From assembly GCA_947396885.1 (NCBI GenBank), contig OX377202.1, positions 74,248,643 to 74,312,642 of the forward strand: a DNA stretch of 64,000 nucleotides, written 5' to 3'. The stretch comes from Heligmosomoides polygyrus polygyrus. Lineage: Eukaryota > Nematoda > Chromadorea > Rhabditida > Heligmosomidae. The translations under genes were made by a program, and so were the position numbers. Shown piece by piece: positions 22,913-35,308 of the stretch; the first letter of the stretch is position 1; the number at the start of each line of letters is the position of its first letter. Below the pieces are notes generated by a model. The model was not told the origin of the DNA. It made no database searches and was given only the letters and a program-made list of their open reading frames with translations.

Positions 22913-24990
22913 GTTATTTATTTATTTATTTATTTATTTATGTGCTACGCCACTGAGGGGCGTGCTGAGGATTTTAACAATAAAAGACAAGGTTAGTAAG
23001 GACAGAGTAGTGGGCGAAAAAAAAACTTAGCAAGAAAAACCAACAATACCAAATACTGGTTAATGGCAATACAACATTTGAAATAAAAGCAAAAGGCCAA
23101 CGAAATGCGTTCTGAGTGTTAAGCATTACTCTCAGTCGATCCAACGGTAGGAAAACTATATCTGTATATGGATTCTACAGAAAAAAAAACCATTCCAACC
23201 AGATCACGCTTAGATGCGACGGTAGTTGCAAAGGGAAAAAGTTTTGGAGCATTCTATTATATCACGGAAAACACGCAGCAGTAATATGAGCCAAACCGCT
23301 ATCTATAGGAAGGAGGACACCAGCCGGAGTAACTGTAAACGGACAATGTATTTCGCGGTGTAGTTTGTGATCCCGGTCTCCCAGGACACGCACCACCGGG
23401 CGGACTCCGTATCTCAGGAGTCTCATTATACTGGTACGCACCCAGTGGCGGCCCGGAGACACAAAACGTTCAATAAGTAAGACGAGGCATGCTGGATAGG
23501 AAAAAGTAAAAGTGGGAAACTGGGAACAGCACGGAGTGTCCTATATGAAGAGATCAACTGCATACGCAAATTCAACCTGCTTGAAAGGAAGTTGCATGCA
23601 TGATGCCCGCTAAAGACGATAACCCCTTGCAACTCATCAATCACAACTCTGCGCAACTCAGGTTAACTTTGATTGTCTCAGAAGACTGAAGGATTATATG
23701 CTAACTCCACTCAAAAGTCGCCTCATGCTAAAACACTTGATCGGAAACTCAAAACAGTGACATAAATCACAATATCTCTACTTTTCGCCAACGCACGAAA
23801 GAGAACAAAATCAGCAGATAAGCTTTCGTCAAGAAAAGTCAAGTGGATGAGCGAAAGTGCAAATATGAGACCATAATAACTCTCCTACTTCACTAGAATA
23901 GACAGAAGCAATTGTAATAACAAAAAAAAACATGTAGCAAGCTTCGCTGAAACGCAGTTCAGACCGAGACCCATCAGGTAGATGAAAACGCAAGTGGCAA
24001 CTGTGATCTCATTGGCGGATGGAGAACGGCCAGCCACGTACCCGCTTCGATCAGAAGTCTGGAATACCAAGAACTTGGAGCAGATTGATATTCTTCAATT
24101 TAGTTCTGAATACGGATATGTTCGGGGCTTCCAAAAGAGCATCGGGAAGTTTTTGCAGCCATCTAGCTCCCCGAAAAAACAGCGAGTTGAAGACCTTGGT
24201 GGATTGATTTCTGGCGAGTCTAGGATTCTCAACTAAAAGCGAAGATGTACGCCCACGGCAAGGTCGGAAACACCAATATTTGCTCGGCCGTAGTTTCAGA
24301 TCGCCTTTAAGCAACTTGAAGCAAAACACTACATCACTAAACACTCGTCGGTAAAGCAAACTTTTGAGATTGAAATATTTTAACCGATCAGAATAACTAG
24401 GAAGGGACAATGGATAGTTCGGGTCAGGTTTGCAGCGATAAAGTAATATTCGCGTAAACGTTTGTTGGACTTTCTCAATTTTCGCCTGAAGCTTCTTTGT
24501 ATGAGGACTCCAAATCTGGGATCCGTACTCCAGAACAGGAATTACATACGCCTTGTACAGCTTCAGATATATAGAAGGATCGGCACCCTCGAAGTTCCTG
24601 AATATCATAAAGACAGCCGCAAACGCCTTTTGAATTGTCCGGTTGATATGAGGTTTTGCATCAAGATTATCATTAATAAGAATTCCAAGATCACGCACCT
24701 CCTTCACAATTTTTAGAGCCGTGCCATTATAGTAATATTCAGGATTATCCGGTTTTCCTATGTGCAACACAACAGTTTTATCGAGATTCACAGGAATGTC
24801 CCAATCCTTGGCCCAGTCCATCATATTAACAATGGACTGTGCTAAGGCCTGATGAACCAAAACCCTAGTGTTATCATTGTATATACCATACACCTTAATA
24901 TCGTCGGCGTACATCTGAACTTTAACGTCTGCATGCGTAGCTAAACGTGTGGGAAGGTCTGTGGTATATATTATAAATATAGTTATTTCC
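22913..24990 (-). mobile_element. 5'-truncated CR1/Jockey-like LINE, reverse strand
   Basis: The (TTTA)n tract at 22913-22942, read on the minus strand, is the 3' tail. About 1.1 kb of 3' untranslated sequence follows to the stop of the RT frame at 24051, and the coding part is cut off at about 24985, within the block between RT motifs B and C. This is the classic shape of an incompletely copied LINE insertion. It is a different subfamily from the 9.5-kb LINE. Confidence 0.8.
24051..24990 (-). pseudogene. Reverse transcriptase C-terminal half of a LINE (open but truncated)
   Basis: About 310 residues are uninterrupted. They start in FIIYTTDLPTRL, reach the catalytic QMYADDIKVYG box, then PVNLDKTVVLHIG, the VRDLGILINDNL motif, YVIPVLEYGSQIWSP (motif of the thumb/connection region), and a basic C-terminus with FNSLFFRGARWLQKLP. 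The lack of stops suggests a fairly young insertion. The endonuclease and RT motifs before C are missing because of 5' truncation, so it cannot move by itself. No upstream promoter is expected or seen. Confidence 0.88.
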
Positions 24991-25666
24991 ACTCAAATAG
25001 GGTTTTTTCCCATCAATCTGATATAAATAATGATCTTCTGGCAGACAATATGGCGCAATTTCTTCTCTTATCGCTAAAAATTGCTATCTTCCAGCACTTT
25101 ATAACAGTTTCTAAGCATTATTTTTGCTAAAAAAATAACATTTTTGACAGTGTGTATCTTGTTGAGGTAGGAGAATTCTGAAAAATTCCAAAGAAAGTCA
25201 TGCCAAATTTTCCTTGGGCAAAAATTGTCCTAACCTTCTCGAAGAGCCGCTAGTGTAATATAAAGGAAGCTTTTTTAAATTGGAAGATGACATCTTTGAT
25301 AAGAGATGAAAGTGTCCAAAATGACTTCAAAGCTGTGTAATTTTAGTCGAAAAGTGCCCGATTAGATTTGAAAGTGTCCGATTTGAGGTGAAAATGGCAC
25401 ATACATATAACAGTTCTCAAAAACACTGTTTTGCAAGCCTATCGCTACGGAGCGTCTCGAAAACTAATCGTAAGTAATTCGAGTGAAAGAAAAATTTGGG
25501 ATTAAAATATTTCGATATTATTTCGTATTTTTTATGAAATTATTACTCTCTCCTTCTTAGCTCAATATATGCTTCACTGAGGAACCACAAAAGGATCATA
25601 ACATCATGAAGTCTAAAATCGTGGCGAAACGAACTTTTACCGTTGGTTGGTGACGATTACGCCTGA

Positions 25667-26250
25667 CTACGCCTGACGCTTCGACTTTATCGCCGTCTCC
25701 AGAGCGAATCCGATACTGGATGACCGACATCGAGTGGTTGCGCATCGCTCTAGTGCTGGATTGTCCTGCCTCTCGAGACGACCATTCGGTCCAAACGTAA
25801 ATCCTGGGATGTATGTACATCCTCCTACCGTTCGCGCTGGGAGAATGCCAGGAACACAGGCCGTGAAACGGTCCTGTGGGGACACCTGTCTCGCACGTTT
25901 GAGGTACAATTGAAATTTTCGCTGCTTTTACCGCTGTTTCCACCGTATTTCATGGCTGTTCCCACATTTAATCGGCTCTTTCTACTCTGAACCAAAATGA
26001 GGTAAGGTTTGCCGATGGGGAACACGTTTCTTTACGTAAAGCGCCGCGCACAGAACTTCTGCGGCAAATCGTGAAAGGGATTGGAATGCATATTCAATTG
26101 TTTCGACTGGCACCCGGGGGGAAATCAGCGTTCCACATACGTCTGCTACATACATATCCACCGATGATTTAGTGATGGATGGTTTTCCCGCTGGAAGGTT
26201 TTGTATGCAGAGCATCTTAAGCACAGGTTTCTCCCAAGTTAGGTACCTAA
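25667..26250 (-). CDS. Two possible exons of an unrecognised minus-strand gene
   Basis: The upstream candidate (about 26030-26195) follows a TTCCAG acceptor, reads GKPSITKSSVDMYVADVCGT and continues to a GTAAAG donor. A second candidate (about 25670-25875) follows a CCACAG acceptor, has four cysteines (ACVPG, GGCTYIPG, ERCATTRC) and ends in a stop at about 25667. The Cys spacing suggests a secreted or extracellular segment but matches no family I can name. Splice phases between the two were not reconciled, so they may not belong together. Confidence 0.2.
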
Positions 26251-26259
26251 TCATCATCG

Positions 26260-28800
26260 GATTCGTCAGAAATTTGGTTGCAGGCAGCGAATTTTCTTTT
26301 GCTCAGAAACTTCGCTACACTTTTTTTGAGACATGATCAAGCCAACCCTATTTTTGACTTTATAGTAGCAACTCCCAAACGTTGAAAAAGCTAATTTTTC
26401 TTGCGCAGGCCAAATATGGACTACAAATGCACTGGTAATCGGTGTCACTAACAGACTTGCCTTGAATGTTACAAAGCCTAAAGGGTCTGGTGCTTATCAA
26501 ATTATTACTGACTACGGTTCGAAGCTGTTTCATGATTAAAGCTGTGTTTTAAGTTCCTAGAGCGTCACTTTCTCCCTTTACATGCACAGTCTCCATTATT
26601 ATATTCATTTCTGAACTTTCTTGTGAAAACATTTGAAGGAATACGTTAGTCCTCTGAAAAGCTGCAATTATCAGACAGCGAAGGCCTAGGTTTGCAAAAT
26701 TACACTACGGAGGGATACAGTGAACGTTTTCTAGAGTTTTCCAGTATTATCTCAAGCTCGACAGACAGCTGCAATTGCTGATGTAGTAGGACCCTCTCTG
26801 CCCTATCACGAAGCTGCTACTGGAACTTCTGAAGCCCTCTTTCTACAGTTCTATGTGAAGACCCTACCAGTGTCGCTTTACGGCATCCGTGCCACCTCGG
26901 TTCAGCCCCTTTCACTGGAGGACACCACCTGCAAAGTTCAGTGCGATTTTCTCGATAGGCAAATGATGGCATAATCTATGCGCGCTGCGCAGCTAATAAA
27001 GAGGATTTTACGGGCTAATCTGAGGAGTCCTTTTAATTGGGAGCCCTAGCGTGCCAGCTCCATATTTTTTAGAAATAATTTTAATTCAAAATACCATACC
27101 GTGTGATTTATGCGCCTTGTAAAGCTGTCCTTTACGGCTGCCCGGTAGCAAATGTAAATATTTTTCCGACTCTGATTCAGAACCCTCCGCGGTTATCCTA
27201 AACCCTTGTCCAAACATCGGAATTCCCTATCGGATTTCTTAGTGCGATTTGAGGGTGATACGTCCACTCACTCGCTCTTGTCGCCTTGGAATTCTAGTCC
27301 ACTTTTTCTTATAGTCTCGGAAAGAATTTCTTGATGTGAACTCTTACGTGGGCTTACTGCAGCAGGTACGCCAAAAAACTGCGGAGCTTAGTTAAAACTA
27401 TGTGGGAGTCCGAAATACTGAAATTTCTAGAAAATGTCTTTGCAGGCGTTTTCGCTCGTTACCATGTCAATTTCAACGCGGCAATTTTTGTTGAGACCAT
27501 TTTTTGTGCAAATTATGTGGCAGATTTATTATGGTAATGTATGCTGTACTACACTATATCTGATCTTCTTCGTCCCTGAAGATAAACTCCAGAATCGTTA
27601 AGTATTTGACGGAATCGATCCTTTTAATTCAGCATTTTCTTCCATTTATCTGATTATACGCAATAAAATAGTCATCGTCGCTTGAAGCGACGTTTTCGAG
27701 AATTTTGCTCAATTGCGCTGTAAAGCCGTTTTCGCAAACCATTTAACTTAGTTTTCCCACAGTCCGTTTGGTTTGCTTGTCGTAGCTCTCCTGGATAGCA
27801 TTTCCGCAGTCCTTTTTGAGGACTCCTCTCCAGCTTCAATGCTCTTGACCGCGATAATCCGATCTTTTCACGGCACGTACGCCCTGCATGAACCTCCTTC
27901 CAAGTTCTCCTTGCTTACTGTTGCCGCTGTAACCTCCTTCCTTGCGCACTGTCACGTCGGCAGTCAGACTCCACCTTTCGTGGATCTCGAGCGCGACAAT
28001 GCTGCCCAGTTTCACGCAGGAACGGCGGAAGCACGACTTGGTATGGACAGAGCAGGCAGATGAGCCACAATTTCGCCGCGTGGGGGGGGGAGGGGGGACG
28101 GGCACAGCGGGAGGGTGGCGACAGCTCGATGGCCGCTTCGTCCCAATTACGCTACCCCGAGCACGTTTTTTGAGCGAGGGCGGCACATGGCCTCGGTTTC
28201 CACTCGTGTCGATTCCTGGCATCACCTCGTAGTCACTTGAAGCCGAACGCTGTCGTCTAGTGGCTTTTGCTCTCCGACTTGCTGCTGCAATTGCCGCGCA
28301 TTTCCCGAAAGCCAGGTGGGGCTGAATTCTTTACGAATTCCCCATAAAAGAAAAACCTCATAGGTATAGTCGTGATATCCAGCATGGACCAGGTGGAGGC
28401 TGTTGCCATAGCGATTCAGAATCCTCCAGAATTCCTATACATACTTCTTAAGATGGCGAAAGAGCACAACTTTTCTCTGCGTGTCAGAGGTCCTGAACTG
28501 CCGTTGAGCCCTTTATAATACCCATGTGAGTGTTGTGGGCTGCGGTTAACGCGTCCGGTGTTGCCATATTTTACGTAAAGTGTGCGGAGTGAACATTTGC
28601 ATGGGCGATTCATACATAACTTATAGAGCGACCTCTTAACAGTTGCTCTCGAACGCTTAATTTTCGTCAAATGTAGCGAAAACAAAAACAAAAGGATTCG
28701 AACAACATATAGCCTCTATATCAGCTGCTCCAGGCTTCAACAAATGTGCTCAAACAAAAGGATTCGATCCCACGACGGCCTACTCTCAGGTGTTGCACAG
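26260..28800. other. No gene recognised
   Basis: AT-rich sequence to about 27.7 kb with no protein signature. 27.77-28.25 kb is more GC-rich with overlapping open frames on both strands and a G9-A-G6 run at 28082-28097; no domain was identified. Confidence 0.35.
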
Positions 28801-28809
28801 TTTTTCTCC

Positions 28810-28965
28810 GCTTCTCTCTCGTAGGTCGCGTGGTTATGCAGCCGGCTCTCCATCGCAAAATTTTGTATAGGCGAAATACGCATTCAAATGGCCTCCACAA
28901 TATCCGGTAGAAGTGGAATGCGTTGCGAATCGCGCAAAGGGACTGACTTATACCGATCTTTGTGG
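28810..28965 (+). mobile_element. tRNA-derived SINE, 3' half
   Basis: Matches the 3' half of the SINE family: GCGAAATACGCATTC, then CCTCCACAATATCCGGTAGA and AGTGGAATGCG. The tRNA-like head is missing or too diverged. Confidence 0.5.
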
Positions 28966-29559
28966 TACCGACATGTGTGCTTTTTCAGTCTTAGAGATGA
29001 GTTCACGGAATCGCGTCTTGTGTGAGGTATTGTATACACCTCCTTCCACAGAAAAAGCTGGGTACTTGCTACTCGAACTTTTTGAGTACGAAGATCACTC
29101 GTTGCTCAACTGAGGCTCAACAATTCGAATGTACTCATCTGGTCGCTTCTCACCTTGTCAATTGGTTTCTCTAATACAGGTACCCCTATCCTCCTTGCTC
29201 TAGCTCCTAGTTTCGACCCTCTATGAGTCTCGGGCATTGGGCGATGTTGATTCGTTCACTTGTGTGTTGAGCTTTGATCCGAGATTATTATCAAGCTTTA
29301 CTGGCTGGCGACTTCGCAGCTATGTAGTCCGAAATGCGGTCCTTTCAGTTTCCCGATTAACTACTGCTTATTGTTTCTTTCTTAGGCTACAGTGTTGTCT
29401 TGTTTATTTGCCTTCATTTCTCTTTTACACAAACGTTCTTGTTTATTATTCATCAGTGTTGTTACTTTGCACTTTTTTACCGTTGCTTCCTTAGCTCTCA
29501 TGTTAATCACATGAACTATGACTTGCAAAAATGGCGATGATGAAAAGTAGATATCACGG

Positions 29560-30010
29560 TAAAGAGTGCATATCAGGGCCCGGATTCATGAACGACTTAC
29601 CGACAGGTAAGTACAAAACCAGAAAACTGTGCCGCATGCGACCACATTAACGCTGGGGTTGCCCTGAAACTGTTATACTTCACTCTATCAACCTAAATGT
29701 GAGGCAATGGAATCCAGACACATCGGGGTAGCAGGAAGGGTACTGACACCTCGCATGAAGAATACTTGGCAAGTGAAAGTCGTGGTATTCTGACTAATCC
29801 TTTGAGCAGCCACGCTGTTGAAGGCCTGTCGGGACCGCCTTTGAAGAGAAGTGCACGATTCTGACTTATGAGGCGGACATTTCGTCTAGAAAGGCGTTGG
29901 AAGCGTTCCGGATTTTTGCAAGAAGCTCAACAACGAACAGTCGAAATGAGTCACCCTCGATCACTTGTGACTCCTTCCTATACACTTTGCATTCTGGGCT
30001 AGAGACCGAC
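29560..30010 (+). pseudogene. Penelope-like element GIY-YIG region, decayed
   Basis: In shifting frames this reads EEYLASESRGILTNPLSSHA, then EKCTILTYEADISSRKALEA and NSRNESPSIT. These line up block by block with the better GIY-YIG copy at 50789-51118 (ILTNPLGKH, KCTILTIETDISSRKALEV, NNRNECPSVT). At least one frameshift separates the two halves, and the catalytic GIY and YIG strands themselves are not visible. It is a dead fragment. Confidence 0.65.
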
Positions 30011-30112
30011 CGATGGTGTCACAGGTGTCGTTAGCAACCATCCTGCTATACCACAACCACAATCAGCATAGCCAGAGCGAAATGGGGAGCAAGGCGTGTT
30101 AGGGGGATGCGC

Positions 30113-30396
30113 GTTTGTAACGACGGTTTTTTTCCCTTATTTTTTACTGTATTTTCATATTCCAACAAAATCCTAGAACTGAGATAGACTACGCCGAGGA
30201 CATGCTGTATTACAGTGAACTGAACACTGAAGAAATCCACGCTTAGAATGTTTGTAACGACGGCTTTTCTCCCCATTCTTCTTACTGTATTTTCATATTC
30301 CAACAAAATCCTAGAGCTCAAATAGACTACGTCGAGAAAAGCGCAACATGCTGTCTTAGAGTGAGCTAAACACTGAGAAAATCCACGCTTAGAATG
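30113..30396 (+). repeat. Tandem duplication of a ~140-bp unit
   Basis: Unit 1 (30113-30249) and unit 2 (30250-30396) both begin GTTTGTAACGACGG, contain TACTGTATTTTCATATTCC and ATCCTAGA, and end ATCCACGCTTAGAATG. They differ by point changes and a small insertion in unit 2. A run of 14 C follows at 30401-30414. Confidence 0.85.
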
Positions 30397-30564
30397 AGCG
30401 CCCCCCCCCCCCCCAACCCGCACAGTGGGCGGAATGCTACAAGCGTGTCTCATGGTCAGTCGCCTCTCGGCCACTTACGGCAGCGATGGGTATCGCGACT
30501 AAGCCTTGTTTCGCTTCCTAGACATTATATTTAGTTTGTTTCCTTCTTCAACACTTCTGTTGTA

Positions 30565-31828
30565 TTAGGTTGGAAAAAAGTCTTCATTTTTTTCAAAGAT
30601 TTATTACTTAACAACTACAAATTCAAATCATTTGAGATAATCTCTATTTTGTTCCACTACATTTCCCCAAAGACTGGGTAATTTTGTAATTCCTCTCGCG
30701 TAAAAGGCTGTAGTTCTGGACTCGAACCATCTCTGAATCCAATTTTTGAGGTCATCGTCCATTTCGAAATATTTCTCTCCAATTCATTGCTTGAGAGCAA
30801 GAAAGAGGTGGTAGTCGGTTGGGCGAGGATAGGGCTATACGGTGGATGTGGCATTACCTCCCAGCCCAGCTCCTCTGTTCTTTCTCTTGTGAATCTTGCA
30901 ACATGTGGTTCTGCATTGTCATGCAGGATCACCACCTTTGACTTCTCAGGCCTCTTTTCTTGGACAGCTACAGCGACTTTGTGGAGTTAGCCACTGTATG
31001 CGGTAGCAGTAAGTGTCTCTCCAGTTCTAAGAGTTTCCCAGTAAATCACACTTCTGATATCCACCAAACACTCAAGAGAATCTTCCTTTCGTCAGGCTTG
31101 AGACCAGGTTTAGGGTTCTCTCTTTTTTGTACCCATTGTCTTTTTGTTCGGAAGTTGGCATACAGAACGCTGAACTCATCGCCTGCCACAATCCGCGGCA
31201 GAAACGATTTTCTTTCGTATCTGGACAGAAGCCGACAGCGATGGAGAGCCGTTGAGCTTTCTGAGTGTCTGACAGGACATGTGAAATCCCAGCTCCAAAT
31301 TTCCATGCGAAGCCAAGATTCTTCAGATGGATTCCACCATCCTATGAGACATTTCGAGCCTCTCTGCCTGTTGGCGTGTCGTCTGACTACTATCGGCGTG
31401 AAGAAGATGGGGTAGTTCAGAGTCGTCCAATTCAGTTGGCCTTCCTGACCTTGCTTTTCCTCAAGTGAACAATCTCCCTTTAAAAACTTTCCGAACCATT
31501 CATAACAGGAGCGATAAGTAATAGATCCCAAGCCATATATACCGTTAATTTGGCCGGATGTCTGACGTGCTGTAGATCATTTAATGAATTCATGAAGAAT
31601 GACGTGCCGAAAATGGCCATGAGGTAGATCTGTCATTGAGTCCGTAAGAATGGGTAGATAATGAAATACAAGAAGGGTCTTGACCTATTTCCGTGTGCGA
31701 ACGGTAGACAAGTGTGAAAGGATTACGAAATCAGCTATCAATACTGGCTAGTGCGTTTACAAGGAGAACAGGGGTTTACAATAAGGTAAAAAAATTCGAA
31801 GTATGACGAGACTTTTTTTTCAACCTAA
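30565..31828 (-). mobile_element. mariner-family DNA transposon, full length but mutated
   Basis: Inverted ends TTAGGTTGGAAAAAAGTC (30565 onward) and its near reverse complement ending at 31828 are flanked by TA duplications at 30563-30564 and 31829-31830. At 1264 bp the length is standard for mariner. The transposase is on the minus strand in pieces. Its ends differ from the poly-G mariner at 3291-4175, so the two are distinct families. Confidence 0.92.
30657..31531 (-). pseudogene. mariner transposase, frameshifted
   Basis: 31531-31046 carries the second helix-turn-helix (SITYRSCYEWFGKFLKGDCS), then IVAGDE with the first catalytic Asp, and the LLSVWW motif. 30935-30657 carries VILHDNAEPH with the second Asp and WEVMPHPPYSP. 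The third Asp is still encoded (PTDYHLFLAL) but only after a one-base shift near 30820, followed by an in-frame stop. The product would have cut and pasted its own element; this copy cannot. All three catalytic positions being traceable implies moderate age. Confidence 0.85.
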
Positions 31829-31964
31829 TATAATTGTCTTAGCATTAGTGTCATCTTTCAACACTTATCGTTACTGGCCTGTCAGTGAGTTGTGATGAGC
31901 GGGTTCAACTACCCAAATTTGAGATAAACGCGTTTTCGAGTCGGTGTATGTGCTAACCAGCTTC

Positions 31965-32200
31965 TGCTGAACCGCAAATCGATGGATCAGCGGGTGAGTT
32001 CATTTTTTATACTTCGGTGTTTTCCATTCATTACATCGGACGCTGTTTGAGAGGGACGATCAAGGAGGCTTTTGGCATGGCACATAACAAACGAGAATGC
32101 TTGAACTATTTTTAAGCCTCTAAGAACGAGGACTACGTCGAAACCTACGCCACTCTATAAAACTAATCTCCCATAGAACCTCCTTCGGCACAGAACTTAC
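31965..32200 (+). repeat. Penelope-like 3' terminal remnant
   Basis: Blocks GATCAGCGGGTGAGTT, a degraded AAGCCTCTAAGAACGAGGAC...TCGAAACCT and CCTCCTTCGGCACAGAA occur in the same order as at 51250-51480, downstream of the GIY-YIG domain. It lies just outside the mariner's right end. The hammerhead-like core is too decayed to call here. Confidence 0.45.
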
Positions 32201-33430
32201 GTTTATGATTATGTTTATGTTTATGTTTATTTAAGCAACAACAAACAACAAAGTTGACAAGCTAAATACGTAGCAAAACAATGGTTGGCTATACAACAAG
32301 AAATGATGGGACTGATATGAAGGCATATGTTATACCAGAAACAAATCTGTTAGCTGAGAAAACCCCAAGATTTAAATTTATTCCTCATCAATGTTTTGTC
32401 ATTGATTCCGTGAAAGTCATTTCCATGCAAGATTATAAGAAGATATATTATTTTTCTTCCTCATAGTTAGGTAAACTACAATTAGACTGTGTGCGAACGT
32501 ACTATTGGACGGTAAAAAGAGCGGTTTTGCAAAAACCAGTCAAGTTATAGCGTGTTATGTATGAAATTCGTAAATTTCATACCACTCTCGAGCAACATTC
32601 TTGGCAAGTCACACCTAAGCGTAAGGATATAGCCTTTCGAACTTAGGCGAGACCGAGCTTCTTTCAGTGACAGCCTTTGTCGCTTCTATAACTTCAGACT
32701 GGTTGACCATGAATAACCGCAACTATTGATAGACTGATAAAAGTTTTCGGAATGTTTTTGTCAATATATTAACGCACTGACCTACTGAGAAAAATGTCGA
32801 GGTTCTATGAAGACAAAACACATGGTGATTCTTCTATTGCACAACTCTAGGCGAATAAAAATTATATAACAGATCATGTAAACATCGACGTACTCATCGA
32901 GATGTCAGGTGCATAGGGCAATCTCCACTAAATAAACTCGTTTGCCGTAATCATATTCCAGAATTCTTTCAACAGCACTTGGTTTCTGAGTTTTTTATCC
33001 TTTCTTTTGAGGCGCACATTTGAGTGCATCAAAATAAATAAATAAATAAATCATTTGGACCATTGTGCATGAATCTGCCTATAAGCTTTTCGTAGCTGCT
33101 TGCTGCCATAATGTTAAGGCTTTTTTGATAATTCAAATCACGAGTCCATTTTTAGTATTCCCAGCACATTCTGATTAGCGTTTAACTGTTTCTTTCCGGA
33201 ATAATTCAACCCAGTGCTTGATTTGTCGAACAACATCCCTCTCACAACTGCTCGGAGCTGTGTTCAATTCGTGAGATAGTGTTCAGTGCAGCTCAACTAG
33301 TTTTAAACGTTGACCATTTCTGTTCCGCCTATCGGTTTAAGGAATGGAACTAGAAGCAGAAACAAGGAGGCTAAAACGGTCCGAAATCGGCGTTGGGAGT
33401 ACGAAAATAAAAATTCCGCATTTTCATCAC
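32200..33430. other. AT-rich intergenic sequence
   Basis: A short (TTTATG)n tract at 32205-32232 and an (AAAT)n tract near 33034-33050 may be tails of old retroelements. No coding signal is recognised. Confidence 0.4.
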
Positions 33431-33444
33431 GTTTATCTAACTTG

Positions 33445-33735
33445 GGCGCGTGTCGGAGGAGGCGCCGACGGTCGCGCGCACCTGATACCAGATTCCTGGT
33501 TCGGATTATCCGCCCAGGGCAACCAAGCCTTCCATCCCTCCGTGGTCGGTAAATTGGTACCAGACGTGTCTGGGAAGGATGAAGCACTGACTTGTTCATC
33601 GGCTGGCCACCGCAATTCATTGTATGGCCAAATACGCATTCATATCGCCTCTACGACATCCCGTAGAAGTAGAATGCATGGCGCATCCTAAAAGAGATTG
33701 AGTAACGCCGTCCTTTATCCTTATTTATCCCTTAT
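33445..33735 (+). mobile_element. tRNA-derived SINE, near full length
   Basis: Head GGGCGCGTGTCGGAGGAGGC, B-box-like CCTGGTTCGGATT, core CCAAGCCTTCCATCCCTCCG, middle GGCTGGCCACCGCAATTCA, and 3' block GTAGAATGCATGGCGCATCC, ending in TTTATCC/TTATTTATCC repeats. It is one of three copies in direct orientation within 2 kb. Confidence 0.85.
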
Positions 33736-34027
33736 CTAACTTTTTCGTCCACTGCTCCGTTTTGAATTACCAGCTATTCTGCTTTGTTTGCTGCACAGTG
33801 ATGTGCAGTGCAGTGCAGAGAAGCAGATAATTACGCGGCTTTCTTAAGGGCCTCCTTGTCAAATACCTTAAATGAAATGGCATAAAGGGGTTTCATGACA
33901 TCAGTAGACTACTACCGTTCCTAGACATCTATACGACCTGATGAAGAACTCTGTAATGGAGATTCATGCAACTTTTACTCTACAACTCCACGAATGGATA
34001 GCAGAGACTATACTTCCTACTGTAGTG

Positions 34028-34312
34028 ACAGGGGTGTGGTAGCGCAGTGAAAAGAGGCGCTACCTGTCATGTGCATTTTGCATCGCCGACTCGATTTGGT
34101 GCCCCAGGCCAACCAAGCCTTTCTTTCCCTTGGGGCGTGAATTGGTACCAGAGTTGGCTGTGAATGGCAAAACACTGACTTGTCCGTCGGTTGGTCACCA
34201 CAATTCACTGTGTGAGCACGCATCTGTTTGCGCAAACTGGGGATAAGTCTTCCTGGGGTTCAATGCACAGTGGATCGTGTATACTCACGCCGCCCTGTAT
34301 CCTTTATCTTGC
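34028..34312 (+). mobile_element. tRNA-derived SINE
   Basis: The head GGTGTGGTAGCGCAGTGAAA is an A-box-like match and gives the clearest view of the tRNA-like start. The core CCAACCAAGCCTTTC and the middle CAAAACACTGACTTGTCCG are well kept. The 3' block is diverged before a TATCCTTTATC end. Confidence 0.75.
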
Positions 34313-35024
34313 ACTATCATTCAGTAAGATAACGCGGTGAAGTCACAACTTCAAGAGCCAACATCGGACCTCGAATGCCTAGCATTTTCAACGGAGGGCT
34401 CCAGATGCTAGCTTGCATGTGCTCTAGGACAATTCGCTGTCGGCAGCAAATTTCGTCCATATTTATGCGCATCCTGTACGTGTTTACCGTTTTGCACGGT
34501 GTGAAGAAATTGCTTAATTTCTGTTTGGAGGCTTCCCTCGTCCGGGCAGTTTTTGTAGGCCAACTAAAAATAAAGTAAACAACAGCTTTAGGTAATATCG
34601 TAGCGTTCAAGTCGCTTCAGGAGCACTCCGCAGTCAAAGGACTCGCCGCAAACCATCCGAGCGTTTCATCTAGCAGCTCGGGACTGTGAGCCAATGTGGC
34701 GACGGTTTTTTTTTTAAACAAATTGCCTCGTCTCACGTAGGCTCTCGTTCTTGCATGGGAGCGGAATCATCGCATTAGACGGAGCGAACGCCGGCCGCCG
34801 CCCACCCTTTCTCCAAAGTCGATCCGGGATTAGCTGCTTCTGCAATCAGAGCTGAATGGGGTCTTTAAGGTGCTGGAGCTTTTGGTCGGCGAGAGCAAGC
34901 CAGGCAGTTTTTGTACGTTGTGGGATCCATGCAGTAAAGGTGTGGCTACATTATGCCAGCGGCTGTAAAACGAGTCTATTCGACAGACGACAACAACCGT
35001 GTTTGTTTTACTATAATAATAAGG

Positions 35025-35308
35025 GCGCGTGTAACGCAATCTGAGGAGGTGCTGGCTGTCGCGTGCACCCGATGCCAGGTTCCTGGTTCGACTTTCCTGC
35101 CCAGGCCAACCAAGCCTTACATCCCTCCGGGGTCGGAGAATAGGTGCCAAATTTGTTTGGGAAAGATAAAGCGGACTAGTTCACCGGCTGGCTACTGCAT
35201 GTCACATTGTACGGCACTGAAGTCACCTCCACAACATCCCGAAGAAGTGCAATGCATGACGCATCCCAAAAGGGATTGAGTAACGCCGTCCTTTCCTTTA
35301 TCCATTAA
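35025..35308 (+). mobile_element. tRNA-derived SINE, best-preserved reference copy
   Basis: All blocks are present: head GCGCGTGTAACGCAATCTGA, B-box-like TTCCTGGTTCGACTTTCC, core CAGGCCAACCAAGCCTTACA, TCCGGGGTCGG, middle TCACCGGCTGGCTACTGCA, and 3' block CATCCCAAAAGGGATTGAGT, ending CCTTTCCTTTATCC. SINEs of this kind are transcribed by RNA polymerase III from the internal boxes and copied by a LINE. The partner LINE was not identified from the 3' end. Confidence 0.85.

Noticed and set aside
33937..33990. CTGATGAAGAACTC as another hammerhead core
   Set aside because: CUGAUGA is present but no GAAA follows at stem II distance.
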